DNA of 64,000 bases, from assembly GCF_021018805.1 (NCBI RefSeq), contig NC_086251.1, positions 16,101,098 through 16,165,097 on the forward strand. Reading direction: 5' to 3'. Shown here in pieces: positions 1-15,736 of the stretch; the first letter of the stretch is position 1, and every line of letters begins with the position of its first letter. The position numbers and the translations under genes were made by a program. A model generated the notes under the pieces. The model saw only the letters and a program-made list of their open reading frames with translations, was not told the DNA's origin and made no database searches. Origin of the DNA: Prinia subflava (taxonomy: Eukaryota > Chordata > Aves > Passeriformes > Cisticolidae).

Positions 1-360
1 TGTCTTGTGTATGCTTAGGAGTAAGCAAATTTGTAAATGTTTTGCTGAATTTTGTCCTTAGTGAAAAAGCCTGTCTTCTAAGCTGTAATAATTAAAGGAA
101 CAAGAAATCCTCAAGTAGACCTGTTATTTGCAGAAAACTGCTTGCTTCAATTCAAAGCAAAAGGCACAGAGAAATATCCATGCATAGGTATATTCAATAA
201 TTGCTTTTGAAAATAGTGTTCATGATCAAAGAGACTGTTAGCACAGTTTTTCTGAGGCATGTTTGTTCCAGTGAAGGCTGGAAACTGTGTATTAATTCAG
301 TGGGTATCAAAAGAAGAGCTCCTCCCAGCTGCTCTCTGAGATGGGATTGAAATGAATGCT

Positions 361-437
361 GAAGGAAAGAGGGAGGGGGAGAAAAAAACAACAACAAAAC
401 AAAAACCCACAAGCAAACACTAAAACCTTCAAAACCC
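361..437 (+). repeat. Purine then A/C-rich low-complexity stretch
   Basis: A G/A segment (GAAGGAAAGAGGGAGGGGGA) followed by AAC/AAAAC units. Confidence 0.8.
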
Positions 438-1463
438 TCAGAGACAGTGAGCACGTAACTCTTTCTGAAGGTGGTAATCTCTGACAGATTCAATGAGAAC
501 ATTTATCTTATTTTTTTAAGCATCTGGTTTTTTTAAAATTTATTTTTAATATTTTCCTGATTTCCTTGGTCTTGAATCTATATTAGGTCTTTAAAACTGT
601 CAGTCTGGACACGACAGACAATAAAAGAAGACAAATTTTGAATACTGGAACTGAGGAACTGAAAGATGAACCACATTACATTTATTTTACTTGCTAACAC
701 TAAACCTGTTTTTGAAAGACATGCAGATATCTTGCCACTGGCAGAACTTACACAGCTTGCACTGCATTCAAAAACAGACAACTCTTTATGCCATAAGGTA
801 ATTTTAGGTTTCTTCAAGAAGCCCATAAATGACATAGCAAATAGCTACAGTCTAGAGTACTCAAGGAAATTCAAATAAAGCCCAGGAGGCCAATTTACAG
901 ATGAAAATGGAAAAGCAATACAGACTTATAAATAACAACAATGACAATGAAGAACATCTAATTAGAAGTTATGCACCCTAGGGGTGTGCCTATAGTCAGC
1001 AAAGCACAGCAATATGAAAGTTCCCAACTCCAGATGCAGTTCAGTTGTGGTAACACAGACCTTTATAAGGTTTACTTCAGCTGTATTACATATTCTGTTA
1101 CTGCTGCCCAAAGAACTTGCTTAGCAGTGTACACATAGACTGAGCTAACGAAAAAGCACAGTGCTGGAGAGTGAGAAAAGGGGTGGGAAAACACTGTCAA
1201 GGACTTTTTGAAGCACTCTCTACTGTGTCAGGTAAGTGCACTTTCAGAGAAGAGAGAGAACTTATTTATGGTGCTATCTGAGACAGGACCTGTGAATTAT
1301 CCTCTTCTGCAGGTTCAGCTCAAAACAGGTTTTCACTGACCAGAATTTGTGGTGTTTAACCGATTCAGAAAATTCTGGCTAAATATAACCAAATCTTTCA
1401 AGATCTAACACTTGGGAAGGTTTTTGTATGGGTTTGAGACCTTTATGAAGATAATCCTTGTGA

Positions 1464-1632
1464 CATAGAATCATAGAATGGTTTGGGTTGGAAGAAACCT
1501 TAAAAGACCACCCAGTTCCAACCCCCGTGCCATGGGCAGGGACACCTTCCACTATCCCAGGCTGCTCAGAGCCCCAACCAACCTGGCCTTGAACACTGCC
1601 AGGGATGGGGCACCCACAGCTTCTCTGGGCTA
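1464..1632 (-). mobile_element. CR1 LINE 3' fragment
   Basis: Begins with two copies of a CATAGAAT-type octamer and continues GGTTTGGGTTGGAAGAAACC, the reverse complement of an avian CR1 3' end. It then runs through the usual CCATGGGCAGGGACACC and CTTCTCTGGGC blocks and breaks off at about 1632. It is 5'-truncated, and CR1 sense is the minus strand, the same as KCNQ1. Confidence 0.92.
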
Positions 1633-2624
1633 ACTCCTCTGTCCTAACTTTATGGGGCTTTTTCCTAGCAGAAAGAATGAAGAATGTTACACTATCAAGA
1701 AATCAGAAATTAATGGGCCTGAATCCATCCCATTTTTGTTCTGTCAAATCTTTTTAGCAGTTAGTGGAAGTGTGTTAGAGGTGAACAAGGACACCTAATT
1801 CTACCTTTACTATTAAAGGAATTACATTATTATGTGTTTGTTGAATGCAGTCTCACACTTCATGTTGCATGCTGCATCACAATAGAAGCTATAACAGACA
1901 AAAAATATTATCATAATTAAATGTATTGATTAAGTAAGTTTATTGTAATTAGGAAGACAAAATAACTGGCACGCCTATTAACTGAACAATAATTCCCTGA
2001 AAGGAGAATATTTCAATATCCTGACAGATCGTGTTGCTGCTACGGGAGGCTTTACTGTATTTTCAGTAAGCCAATCTGCTCTGCCACAAACTCAGTTTTT
2101 AATGGCAACGCCAATGACAGCATGTGTTTTTAAATGCAGCTACATCTGCCACTGTTAATTACTGAGTCATCTGACCACTGTAGTGGAAAATAAAAATGCC
2201 ATAATGACATGAATGCATTGAAAAAAAGCTATTTGACAGAAAGCCACTTTCTTGTGCTACACAGTAAGTCTTCTGGTCCTAAGAAAGCCTGTATTTAACC
2301 ATGGCAGACAGCAAGAAGAAAGAAGTCTATGGCAGATCATAGTACCAAAACAATACAACAAACCAAAACCTGTTGTATTCAAAAAGGGCTACATATGCAT
2401 TTGGGCACCAGCAGACCTGCAGTGGATTTGCTTATCAATAGATCCTTCCTTCCTGAAGCAGCAAGTGATAGTTTGTAAAGAGAAGATATATAGGCACACA
2501 CAAGCACAGGTTCATTAAAAATATTTTTTTTATATATATTCTTAAATACATTTTATTAGGGAAATGTAGGTGTTAGTCCTATCACTGCTATACAGAAGAC
2601 TTACTAGTTAGTATTATTTTAACC

Positions 2625-2639
2625 AAAAAAAAAAAAAAA
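2625..2639 (+). repeat. Run of 15 A
   Basis: Fifteen A flanked by CC and G in intron 6. Simple repeat. Confidence 0.9.
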
Positions 2640-3751
2640 GCAATGCCTTTTGATTTAAAGCGGCAAAGAGAAAGCTCTAGCAGATCAGCACATTTTGAAA
2701 GTGCAAGTATGTCATCAGTGATGTCTATGCATTTCAAAGATCTGATGACAGTTAGTTTGATTAAGCTAATAGAATTAAAGGAGATAAAAAAGCCGCTGCT
2801 TGAGTGCTAATGACAAGGAAAAATAGCTTCCAAAAATACCTTTCTTTGAACTGCAACAAGAAACAGAAATGAGAACAATTACAGATGGGAAATCCCAGAA
2901 TAAAACTGCCAATCTAGTATTTGTACCACGTGAGAACGAAAGAGGGAATAGTTACTAGCAGAAGCAACAAAATTAAAATGTTTATGAAAATGTAATCCCA
3001 GACTAGAGCTGCCACACTAGTAAGTGCATATAATAAACAAAGAGACAACTGTCACTTGTAATACCAATAAAGGAGAACTTTACTACCAGAACTAAAGATA
3101 CACCTACACCAAAGCTGTAGTACCTCAAAAAAAAGCTGAAAAATCTCTAAAGAAGATGGTTACAATATAGCACAGACAAATGCTATGTAAAGACACTAAG
3201 GGGCTCTCCAAGCAATATAACCACCTTTCAAGAGTCCTGTGCCTGGATTTTCTGTCTATCTGAGATGCTTCTTGCTCCAGAATGAGTCCATTCTGAATAA
3301 ACTGGGAATTACAGTCACAAGTCAAATTGCAAAACACAGGTAACTATTTTAAGGAAAAAACTCCAACCTGACAAAAAGATGGACAAAGAAAACCTAGACA
3401 CCACCCCTTCTCAAAAAAACCAGCCCTGATTTAGCAGGAATCTTACCATCTCAGACAGCTGAACAATGACAAAGGTAGCAAGAAATAATCACTGCACCAG
3501 TAGGGAAGACAGGATAGAGAAACAGAACATGTGTTTCTACATTTATATAATGTGATCATTTTAGATCACATAAGACTGTAAACACCAAATAATATTACTG
3601 ATTATGTATAGTATTTTTATAGTGTCACAGAATTACAAAACCAGAAAGTGAATCGAAGCAGTAAGAAGCTGTTTCAAAGTGCTTTCTTACTCCATTGCTT
3701 GAATTTTACTCCACATTGGACAGTGCTAACATGTGAAATTGCTGTACTTAC

Positions 3752-3892
3752 TACTCCCCACCACAGGGCATCTGCATAGCTGCCAAACTCTGTTTCTCCA
3801 GAATCATTTACAGCATCTTTCTCAGCCAGGTACACAAAATAAGAGGAAAAAATCAACCCCAGAAATCCAATGTAGAGTGTAGTTATCAGTTC
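3752..3892 (-). CDS. KCNQ1: KCNQ1 exon 6 (S5, turret, start of pore helix)
   Basis: The 141-bp exon follows CTCTTTGCAG and ends at GTAAGT, exactly after codon 307 as in human. It reads [19 protein letters not shown] (S5), then [17 protein letters not shown] (turret) and [11 protein letters not shown] (pore helix). The extracellular N-glycosylation sequon at N289 is kept (NDS rather than human NES). The turret carries E293 and T294 where human has R and V, so one basic residue becomes acidic in the outer mouth. The selectivity filter TIGYGD should be in exon 7, which I searched for by eye in 1-3751 and did not find. The apparent continuation of the frame past codon 307 is intron. Confidence 0.97.
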
Positions 3893-4441
3893 CTGCAAAG
3901 AGAATCAAAACAATGGCATTATGATCTCATTGAGACACGTAAATTTCCTAACACTGACGGGTTATAAAGGATAACTGGAAGAGAAGGATGCAATTTCAGA
4001 AATTAAAAAATACTGACATTGACTGTTGGCTGTGCAAACTAACAAAAATCCACTGAGCTCCACAGAGAACACTGAGTCAAAACAACCTCATCACAGGCTT
4101 CATTAACCACCTGGCCACCAAAAAGTAGTTGGGTAACTTTTTCAAACAGTGCCAGACTCAACTCTGGAATTTAGATACACATTTTAGCAAATATTTGGAC
4201 TAGTTTTCAAAAGTCTCATTTTCTGTTGTTGAAAATTTCTTGTTGTTGAGTCCAACTGCAAGTCAAAATTTGCCAAAGTGGCAGTGAATATAAGGCAGAA
4301 CAACCACACTTGGATTAAACAGATGACTGCCTGCTTCCACACCCAATGTAAGTGATATCAACAGCAGGGCTGACTGCATGCTGCTCTGACAATAAAGGCT
4401 TTGGCATCAGCTGTGCCACTCCTCAGGCTGCCCAGGCTTAC
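3893..4441 (-). other. KCNQ1: KCNQ1 intron 5
   Basis: A 549-bp intron with a GTAAGC donor and a good pyrimidine-rich acceptor (TTTTGATTCTCTTTGCAG). I see no repeat or other gene in it. Confidence 0.93.
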
Positions 4442-4538
4442 CTGTCTGTGTATGAACACCACGGAGCCCAGCAGCCTCCAGGTACCGCCCTGACGGTCAA
4501 CGTGCAGCATCCGCAAAATCTGCAGGAAACGGATGCCC
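4442..4538 (-). CDS. KCNQ1: KCNQ1 exon 5 (S4 voltage sensor and S4-S5 linker)
   Basis: The 97-bp exon lies between a TTCCAG acceptor and a GTAAGC donor. It completes R228 and runs [16 protein letters not shown], then [16 protein letters not shown], residues 229-260, which I read as identical to human. S4 shows the special Kv7.1 charge pattern: R228, R231, an uncharged Q234 at the third position, R237, H240 and R243. The GGTWRLL stretch is the S4-S5 linker that couples the sensor to the pore gate. The acceptor has a weak pyrimidine tract (GACAATGGTGTTCCAG), so recognition may lean on exon signals. The exon is more GC-rich than the flanking introns. Confidence 0.97.
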
Positions 4539-7238
<2,700 letters not shown>

Positions 7239-7365
7239 CAATGATTGAAATGGGCTTCCTAGCAAAGCGCAGCCTTCCCCATATTCCAACGTATTTACTG
7301 CGGCACCCTGCCGACCACAGCCGAACCACATACTCTGTTCCAAAGAAGACCACTAGTACAATTTC
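7239..7365 (-). CDS. KCNQ1: KCNQ1 exon 3 (S2 and S2-S3 linker)
   Basis: The 127-bp exon follows a TTTTAG acceptor and ends at a GTGAGT donor, after the first base of codon 202. It begins [17 protein letters not shown] and ends ARKPISII, residues 160-201. It carries the S2 gating-charge partners E160 and E170 and the charge-transfer phenylalanine F167. It also carries the basic S2-S3 linker (R174, R181, K183, R190, R192, R195, K196), which in this family contributes to PIP2-dependent voltage-sensor coupling. I see one difference from human: I replaces L at 187. Length and both phases equal human exon 3. It is separated from exon 2 by a 38 kb intron but from exon 4 by only 1.7 kb. Confidence 0.97.
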
Positions 7366-9667
7366 CTAAAAGAAACACACGGGGAACTGGGTTAGCTCTC
7401 CACACTGTATACGTATGTCATCTTTCAGAATGGATTAGAAAGCGATAAATAAAATGCAAAATTAGGAAGGTGACAAATATATCAACTGTATCAAAAATGA
7501 TCTGAAGTAAAACAGAAAAACCTGTAAGAGTAAAGAAAGAAAATATTAGGAGAAAATTGAAATACTTTGATTGCATGCAGTTTGGCTTGTCTACGTACGA
7601 AAACTGAAAACCATTCTGGGCAATTCACTTGGTCTAATTCAAACAAAGTGCTAGAATTTTCAGTCAGTTTCTTGACTGAGCCAAAGAAAACAAGCAGAGT
7701 CTGTATTTAGAAGATGAGCATTTTGCTAGCTTATTTCATTTCAGGAAGAGGTGTGCTTCATGTACCATTTACCAGATCAGCTTAACTTCCCCCTTATTTA
7801 TACTCTTCCAGTCTTCCCTTTAAGCTGACACGGATTGAAAAAATGCTTCTAGTATCCATCACCAACATGTCAATCTCCAGGTACACTGAAGACAAACTGA
7901 ACTCCCTAACACACCTTTCCCATCCTCTTGTCAGCATTTAGGGACTTTGGCAGAAACAGAGATCCAGTCCTGCTGCACTGCTGGTACCAAGCTCCTTATG
8001 AGCTACTCATCTGTACTAAGGCATGACTTTGGAAACGTCTCCAAGGTGACAGATGTCAAAGACACCTGAAATTCTTGCTGATTGAACAGAGGTACAGCTA
8101 GGTCCTATTTGTAACAGCATCTATGTGCAGATAAACCTTGGTTTTCTACAGACTAGATAAGCATGGCATACCCAGCATGGTTTTCTTGAGTATCAGGGTG
8201 CTGCAATCCTTCCTTATTGGCCAACTCAATTAATAAATGGCCACATTCTCCATCAGAGCCATCAACAAAATCTACTTATTGAAATGGTAAGGGTGGCTTG
8301 TCATTGAAAACACAACACACAGCATAAAGTAAGAGTGAAGCTGAGAAACCAGTCCCAAGATGCCAGGGTTACACAGGTTAGTGCAGATAAAGAGAATGAG
8401 CTCCTTATTTCAAAGTGTGATTTCACATAAAGAGCAACTGCAGAGAACACAACATACTGTTGAACATTCTATCCAGCCCTGTCAAGTCTGCAGGGTTCAC
8501 TGCTGTTCTGCATAACAAACTGGCAAGTGGGACTCAAGATGGTACCTATGATTATTTTCTTAGTTAACTGAAATAGCCAAGACACAGACCTAGTTTAGTC
8601 AAGATGAATGGGAATCATTATCACCTTCAAAAACGCATGGGACACTGCCCTGAATATGGAGCAAAATAATATGGCTGTATACAGTAAAATAATGGGAAAG
8701 GGTTAGGCACCAGTTGAGTTTGCTATAATATTTGTGTGGCTCTGAAACATCTTGATGGCATAAGAAACCTGTTTATCTCAGGATAAGAAAGTGTTCAAGT
8801 TCAACTTTGTGACATTTCTAGCAAAGCTGGTGGAACATGAGCCGGGACCCTTTCCCTTAATTTTGACTTCTCTTAACCTATACAAGATGCCAGATTCAGT
8901 AGAACAGCTATCACAATTGCTTAGAGTCACCTGTATTCAAGGTAGATTTTTAAGATATAATAGAACTATCCGGAGCATTGGTTGTAATAAACATAAAGCT
9001 CAGACCCAGCCAACAATCTCTTCTAGAGCTTCTCCTGAAAGGATCCACCAGAACTCTCCACCATTTCTTCTTCTTTTAAACTGAACTATTATTAAATATT
9101 TCCAATAAATTAAAGACATAATGAACATCATAAATTGAAAGAAACAGCATCTGCACCAGATGCTTAAAGGAAAGCCTATATCTTATGACAGAAGCTTCAA
9201 ATGCAATGAAACTTTAACTTTGTCCTGCCTAATGTCACTTGTGAACCAAAACTGAATGGGAAAATCATGAGCTCTGCTTGACACGAGGTGCTGTGGAATT
9301 GTCACATAAAATAGAGCACCAGAGGAGATCTTCTCTGATCAGGTGACTTTATTCCTTTCACAGACACAGTCAATAAACCCTAATATCCAAGTGTTATTCC
9401 TTATGCAGAGGACTAGCACATCTCCCATCACTAGTACCATGGAGGAAATTCCCTTTACAAAAGGCAATTCCAACCACACAGGGAGCAGAACCTGTACTTC
9501 ACTGAAAATAGCTCATCTGAGGAAGGGATATATGGCTTCCCATCCTGCGTGCTAGCACAGACAGTACTGTTCAGACATGCCCAAAAGCAATTACTAAAAG
9601 CAAAAGAAGGAAAAAAAGTTACTTCGGTGAGTAAGAAAAACCCAGGGGAAAAGTTACTGTTTTAGCA

Positions 9668-10108
9668 GCATGGCACCACGAACAGCACCGTGACCAGGCG
9701 CCTTGGCCCTGCCAGGATGACAGCTCTTGTTCTCCAGGAGGAAGGCAGGAAGAGAAAGCGCGGACTGTGCGCCAAGGAGCGAGCGCTGCCCACGCAGGGG
9801 ATCTGCATGGGAGCCGTGCGCGCTCGCTGCCCAAGCCCTCCACGGTTCACTGGCTCACAGGCACACCGGGCTGGATGCAAATGCAATATCCCAGGACAAT
9901 GCGACAGACACGCACTCAATGGTTACTGTCACCCAGCTCCTTGCCTGACACGCAGACAAGCCCCGAGAACACTGACTGCCCTATAGACTCCGCTGACTGC
10001 AGGGAACGACCAGTCGGCTTACACCAAGACACATTTTTCACTCCTGACGTTTGGATAAAGGCTTATTGACCTAAATGAGACCCAAGTTATTCAGGGAACA
10101 TCGGGGGT
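9668..10108. promoter_or_regulatory. CpG-dense patch (possible intronic CpG island)
   Basis: I count about 24 CpG in 440 bp, 15 of them in the first 200 bp, against a CpG-poor AT-rich surround. The core has CGCGG, GCGAGCGCT and GTGCGCGCTCGC. It could be an unmethylated regulatory element, a promoter for an alternative or antisense transcript, or an old GC-rich insertion. Several overlapping open frames here are by-products of GC content. Confidence 0.5.
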
Positions 10109-12301
10109 GAAAGTGCACAAGCTGTTCTTCATGGTCATACACAAAAACGCCAGGTATCCATTAGCAACTGGCAAATTCCCCCTCCCCTGCCCGTGGCTGT
10201 GTGACAGACAAAAGTGTTTTTAATATCTTGTGTTGCATAAATCTAATAAGTAGCCTCCTGGGGGTGGGGGAGGCTGATGAATTTCTGTCTGTGTGCTCTT
10301 ATATTAGTGGCCAGAAGTTTGCAGACAATAAAAAAAAAAGTACATTAGAAAATTGTGTTCTCCTGGACTACTAAAACATTCCCTGTATTTTTCTGATTAA
10401 CAGCTTAACATGAAATTTACATGCACCAGAAGAAAATAACTGCCTGAAAATCACGAGTGAGCATGGGAATTAAAGCTCAGTCGAGGAGTTTTCTTAGTTA
10501 AAATTACATACACACAAGAACTACACTGTGCAAGGACCCATTCAACCCAATGTAACTTAATAGCAATTTCCTTTCTACAAGGTGAAAACAGAAATACAGC
10601 ATTGAGGTTAAAAACTTACATGGCATAAAGAGCCCTCTAAGATGTGACAGTCACGTACATTCACACTACAGGCACACAGGGGCTGTCTCAAGAAAAAATA
10701 CTTTTTCCCTTTTAATTGTTGATTTCTACACAGTACCCTCACTTCTGCCATCCTTCCTTTCGGCCCAGGTGTATGGATTGTGCTATTTTCATGCCTTCTC
10801 AGCCATATAATCCCACCACAGCCAAGTAAAATATGGCATATTTAATCATCTGGTTACAGTACAGCTCTCACAATCCAATGAAGCAGCTTAGGCAGGATCA
10901 ATAAAAACATAGTTGCCTGACAAATATACCCATACTATCTGCTAGTACAGTCCATACCCCCAGAGATCCCAGGTATTTTACTAATAAATGCATCTTGAAA
11001 AGCCCTTCCTTTACTTCTTGATCCCTACTGGACTGAAAGAGTACAGTCCTCTGCTGGGAGGCATCCAATACCTGCATTGTGAAATACATTACAGTAGTAA
11101 CTCCAAAAGGAATGACAGGGTCCTAAAACTTAACTGAAAGAGATGTTTTTAAACTATTAGATTAATAACTTGGGGGAAAAACTCACAAAAAACTGACAAA
11201 AAGTGGATCATGACACCAAAACAACAGCTATTTAACAGATACAGAAATTGTCTCTGGAGGCTAAGAATGCATCTGTATAGAGAATATATTGCCTGAGACT
11301 CTGCCTGTAGACCTCAAAACTGTAACTGGTCATGAAGCATCACAGACATTCAGGCAACCATTTGATGTGGGAGGGCTAAATAGGTCATCTGAAATCTATT
11401 ATGAACAAAAATGACTTTACTTGGACTCTAGGCTTTTTTCAATACACTTCATAAATGTAAGAGAGGTAAAGCACATGTTTTAGGAGGAAGGAGGTAAAGC
11501 ATACCATTATGTTCTTCTGACTGGCTACAGAATACCCAAAACTGAAGACTACATACAGCTTATTGCATCTCCCATAGAGGTGTCTGCCCTAAGAGGAAGG
11601 AGAGACGACAGGCACAGGGAGACAAGAGGCATTGGTGAGGGGGACAGCTTAAGACTCATTAGTACACACATTTCTTGTACTGAAGAATTTCCTCCCATGT
11701 TAACATTTCACTGGGAGAACAATTTTTACCCACGTCTGCTGTATCACAGGTTCTATTACATTACCCTCATAGGAGACATAAATCACATTATTCCCACAGT
11801 TCTATCAAATCTGGCTTCAAGGATGATAAAGTTCCCATGAATTTCTTTAAACAATGAAACAATCCCTCATGTAGCTTATAGAGGGATTGAATGCCAACAA
11901 CGATTACCTCAGCTGTAAGATTCCTGTGGTACTACTTGCACTGAAATCTATTTTTTAGCCAAGGCAATGGGATATTGCTGCTACAGAGCAGTAAGGTGGA
12001 ACCTCCTCAGAGTCTCAGGCAGCAGTAGTGGAGCGAGGACACTGCCACAAGCTTTTTCAGAATCATGACAAGCAGGTCTCTGAAGGAGGCAAGAGAGAGG
12101 ACAACAGATCTGCTGAGGTTAAAGTAACGTGACAAAGGGGACACTTGCCATCAGTCAAGGGCTGTGTAGCTGGATTGGACAACAAACAGGCTAAGCATCT
12201 CAACAAGCAGAGATACAGCATCTCTCTACTCGTCAGAGGTGAAAAAAAAGCAGGAGCATGTTTCTCATATAGAGCCATCACAGACTCTTTAGAAGAGTGT
12301 G

Positions 12302-12705
12302 AGGTGGAATGAACCTTAAAGATCACCTAGCTCCAACCCCCTGCCATGGGCAGGGAACTTTCCACTAGATCAGATTGCTCAAAGCCCCATCTAACCTGGC
12401 ATTGGACACTTCCAGGAATGGGGAACACGCAACTCTGGGCAAACCGTTCCAGTGCCTCACCACCCTCACAGTAAAGAATTTATTCCTAATATCTGATGTA
12501 AACCTGTGCCTTTCAGTTTGAAGCCATTCCCCCTTTTCCTGTCCTCTTGTAGAAAGTCCTCTCCAGCTATCTTGTAGCCTCCCTTACATACTGGAAGGTG
12601 CTGTAAGGTCTTCCCAGAGCTTTCTCTTCTCCAGGCTGAACAGTCCCAGCTCTCAGTCCTGCCTTCACAGGAGAGGTGCTCCCCCCCTCTGACCATCTTT
12701 GTGGC
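12302..12705 (-). mobile_element. CR1 LINE 3' fragment
   Basis: About 400 bp of CR1 on the minus strand. Blocks seen in order are GAACCTTAAAGATCACC, CCTGCCATGGGCAGGGA, CTCACCACCCTCACAGTAAA, TTCCTAATATCTGATGTAAA, TTCTCTTCTCCAGGCTGAAC and CTCTGACCATCTTTGTGGC. The terminal octamer repeats are degraded. The open frames at 12466-12758 lie inside this copy and are not genes. Confidence 0.93.
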
Positions 12706-15700
12706 AATAGGTTGCATTTACACTGACAGAAGGGCAGCACACAAACCCCAAACACCACAGGCTACGTGCTAATTCAGAGGGGCTGGAGTCCACTTCTCAG
12801 CACACTGTTCACCTGACACATCAGGGCTTGCAGAACCATGCTTCAGACAGCACTTCTGTACAGCCCAAGCAGGGCATGCAAATTAGCAGCAGCAAAGGCA
12901 ACTGTTTCTTCTAATCTCGCCCACTTTGTATAGAGAGGCCCCTCTTTGTTCTATTGAGAAAGGCAGGATTTTTTCCTGAAAGCTGTACTGTGCTTTCTAA
13001 GATACATAGAACAAAATCAGATGGCCTAGGCAAGCACACAAAAACTCAGTAAAGTAAAAATCCCAACTTGATGAAGTACAAAGAGCAAAAATAGAAAGAC
13101 AAATGGTTTCTCAGATATATATAAACACTTACTGAGCAACAAAAAGTCTCAAAAACACTATTTAGGACTGGAGATGTTTTCCCCCCCGCTACTTAACCTC
13201 CTCACTTCCAAAGAGCTTGAAAATTACATCTTTTCAGAGGAAAACAAATAATGCTATGTTTTTAAAAAATGGTTAAAGCCAATGTGCTTGTGTGTTCCTT
13301 TCTTCCAAAAGACTGGTTTCCTTTGCTAAAATTCTTTATTTAGCAAATTGGGCACCAAATGATTAAAGTGGCTACAGAAAAACAAAAACACTATATCAGG
13401 ATTAGATTTCTACCTTCAGAGGCCCATAATTAATCCCAAGTTACTGGACATCATTAAAGCTCCCTTATTAATGTTTTGAATTAAGATGAAATAATGTTTC
13501 CATTAGTGTTCATGTTCTGAAAAAAAGGATGCTTACTAGAAGACAGAGCTAGAACAGTTGATTGTGACAAAGCTTTTTTATTTTCCCTTAATCGGTGCTG
13601 AGAGCACAGAACAACAGCACTGGGACCATTAAAGAATACTTCAGGCCTGCAGTTTTGGGTTGAATTTTTTCCAAAGGCTCCAAGCAACTAAATCCTATTG
13701 AATTTCAATAGGAGTCAGGCACCTAACTCCTTTAGGTGTATTTAAAAAGCCTTTCGCTGATTTCCTTCGCCCTCTCCTCACTAGAGGTTTCAGCCAAACC
13801 CAAACGCAGGCAGCTGGAATTTTTCCACCCCAAAGGCCTCAGATGTCAGTGGTGTGACTCTGCACGTGAAGGCACGGTCTGGGAGCACGGCAGCCTTACA
13901 ACAGCTTTCCACACCGTCACCCCTCACAAGTCTCTTCATAATGCAGTTGTCTTTAGCTTTTGAACGTGGCTGCTGATGATATCCACCAGGAATTTGCAGA
14001 CGCGAATTAAGCTGGGCTTGCACATTTATTTTATGGCACTCGTTTTAATCTGGAGCTCTCCCCCATCACAAAGTATGCTCAAGAAGTAGACTTCAAACCC
14101 AAAGTGCTTGGCAAGAGAGAGAAAGTGTCAACATGCTAGCCCTGACGCAAAAATGATTAAAAATCCCCACTCCCTTCTGTTTATTTCATGAACCTCTTAC
14201 ACAGGGCTTCATAAAAGTCTCTAGAAGGAATTCATTCAGGACCCTCTCTATCAAAGTGAAAAATGCTCTGGCTTCTACCCAGTGCAGCATATACTTAATT
14301 TTATATCTTACTGAATTCAAAGGAACTATTCACCTACACTTCAGATGAAGCACACACACACAGAGTTCACAAATACGCAAGCTCATTCATTAGTACATCC
14401 AATATGCTGATACGAGCAGAAGGAACTGCTACAGACTACTGAAAAAAACCCCAACAGTGTAAGCCAAGCAGTTCTGTATTTCTGTGTCACAGAGAACTGT
14501 CATAATAACACTACTTACACAGCGGCTACTTTCTTTGATCTGAGTATTTTCATCCCGTCAAGTATCTTGTTGCATGCTTTTTATTAAACAACCTTTCTCA
14601 CTCCTTTTTAAAAAAGCTACTTCATACCCACCATGCCCTACACCAAGCAGCTTGTAAGTCTTGCCTTTGCTCCAAAGTCAACATGGAATTTTTTGAGGGA
14701 CCTCAGGAAGAGACTGTATCCCTGTTGTTTTCAAGCTACAAATGACAGGGCAATAAAAGCCACTGTGTCTCCCAGCAAAGCATATTTCCTTTATAGCCTT
14801 AAGACTATCACTTAAGAATACTATTCCATTCTATCAGAAAATAAATATTGCACAGCATCTTTTATCTGTAAGCAAAGTCATACAAAAGGAAGAATTTGGC
14901 CATGATCTGCCTGGCTTAACTTGCAGTAGCTCCACTTGGTACAGTTAAAAGGGAATATAAGGGCAGATGGCATTTTTAAGACATACTGGTCAAGTTCTGG
15001 TCACCTGCTATAAAATTTGATAACAGCAACACTTGAAATCTAGTGGGGTACATCTTGAAATGTACTGTTTTTGTTGTTTAAGGCTGTATTGTAATAGCAT
15101 CCAGGAAGCACCAATACATTTTCAACCAGAAATTAGAAGGAGCATTAATAAAAAATATTTTGAAAACCCACTACTCGCCACTCACACGATGCTTCAAGAC
15201 AAGAAGCACTGTGGATGGAGGTACATCTGGATATGCACAGAGACATCATGAGGCTCCCACATCTAGATCCCATGAGCTATTTATTTATGGCCTATTGCAA
15301 CAACTTGTGCCTGCAAAAGCAGATACAGAGTATGCTGAAGAGCAGCTCTTTCTGAAGTTCTAAGTTCTAACCTCTCTTGAGCAGAAACATCTCCCCAGGG
15401 CCCAGCCCTCCCTCCAAGAAGTGAGTTATGGAATGGTCCTGTGTGCTAGCCTTGCTTCACGATTCTCAGCTCTGGCCTTGCCGCTCTCCTCCATGTGGTT
15501 TTTGGTTTTCTGGGATGTGATGTAATTTCCACAAATAAGAAGAGTGAGATGTCACCAAATGCAGGACATTAATTCTATATTTACTCATGATATCCTCTTC
15601 TTCTAGAAGCAGCATATTTTCAGAATTCATCCTCCAAAACTAGGATTTCTGGCTTGAGCAGTGAACATGCTCTTCAAATAGAGTTTAAAAAGAAATTATA

Positions 15701-15736
15701 TTTTAAGTGACTAACACCGGTTTCAACTTCTTCCAG

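Larger units (their letters stand above)
1..3751 (-). other. KCNQ1: KCNQ1 intron 6 (partial)
   Basis: AT-rich intron following exon 6. It holds one CR1 fragment (1464-1632), an A/C-rich stretch (361-437), a 15-A run (2625-2639) and short T/A tracts near 2520-2545. No exon 7 sequence (pore signature or S6) is visible on the minus strand, so the next exon lies outside. Open frames here are short and look like chance. Confidence 0.85.

Noticed and set aside
1..3751. KCNQ1 exon 7 (selectivity filter TIGYGD) expected downstream of exon 6
   Set aside because: No sequence encoding the filter or S6 was found on the minus strand; it must lie outside the window.
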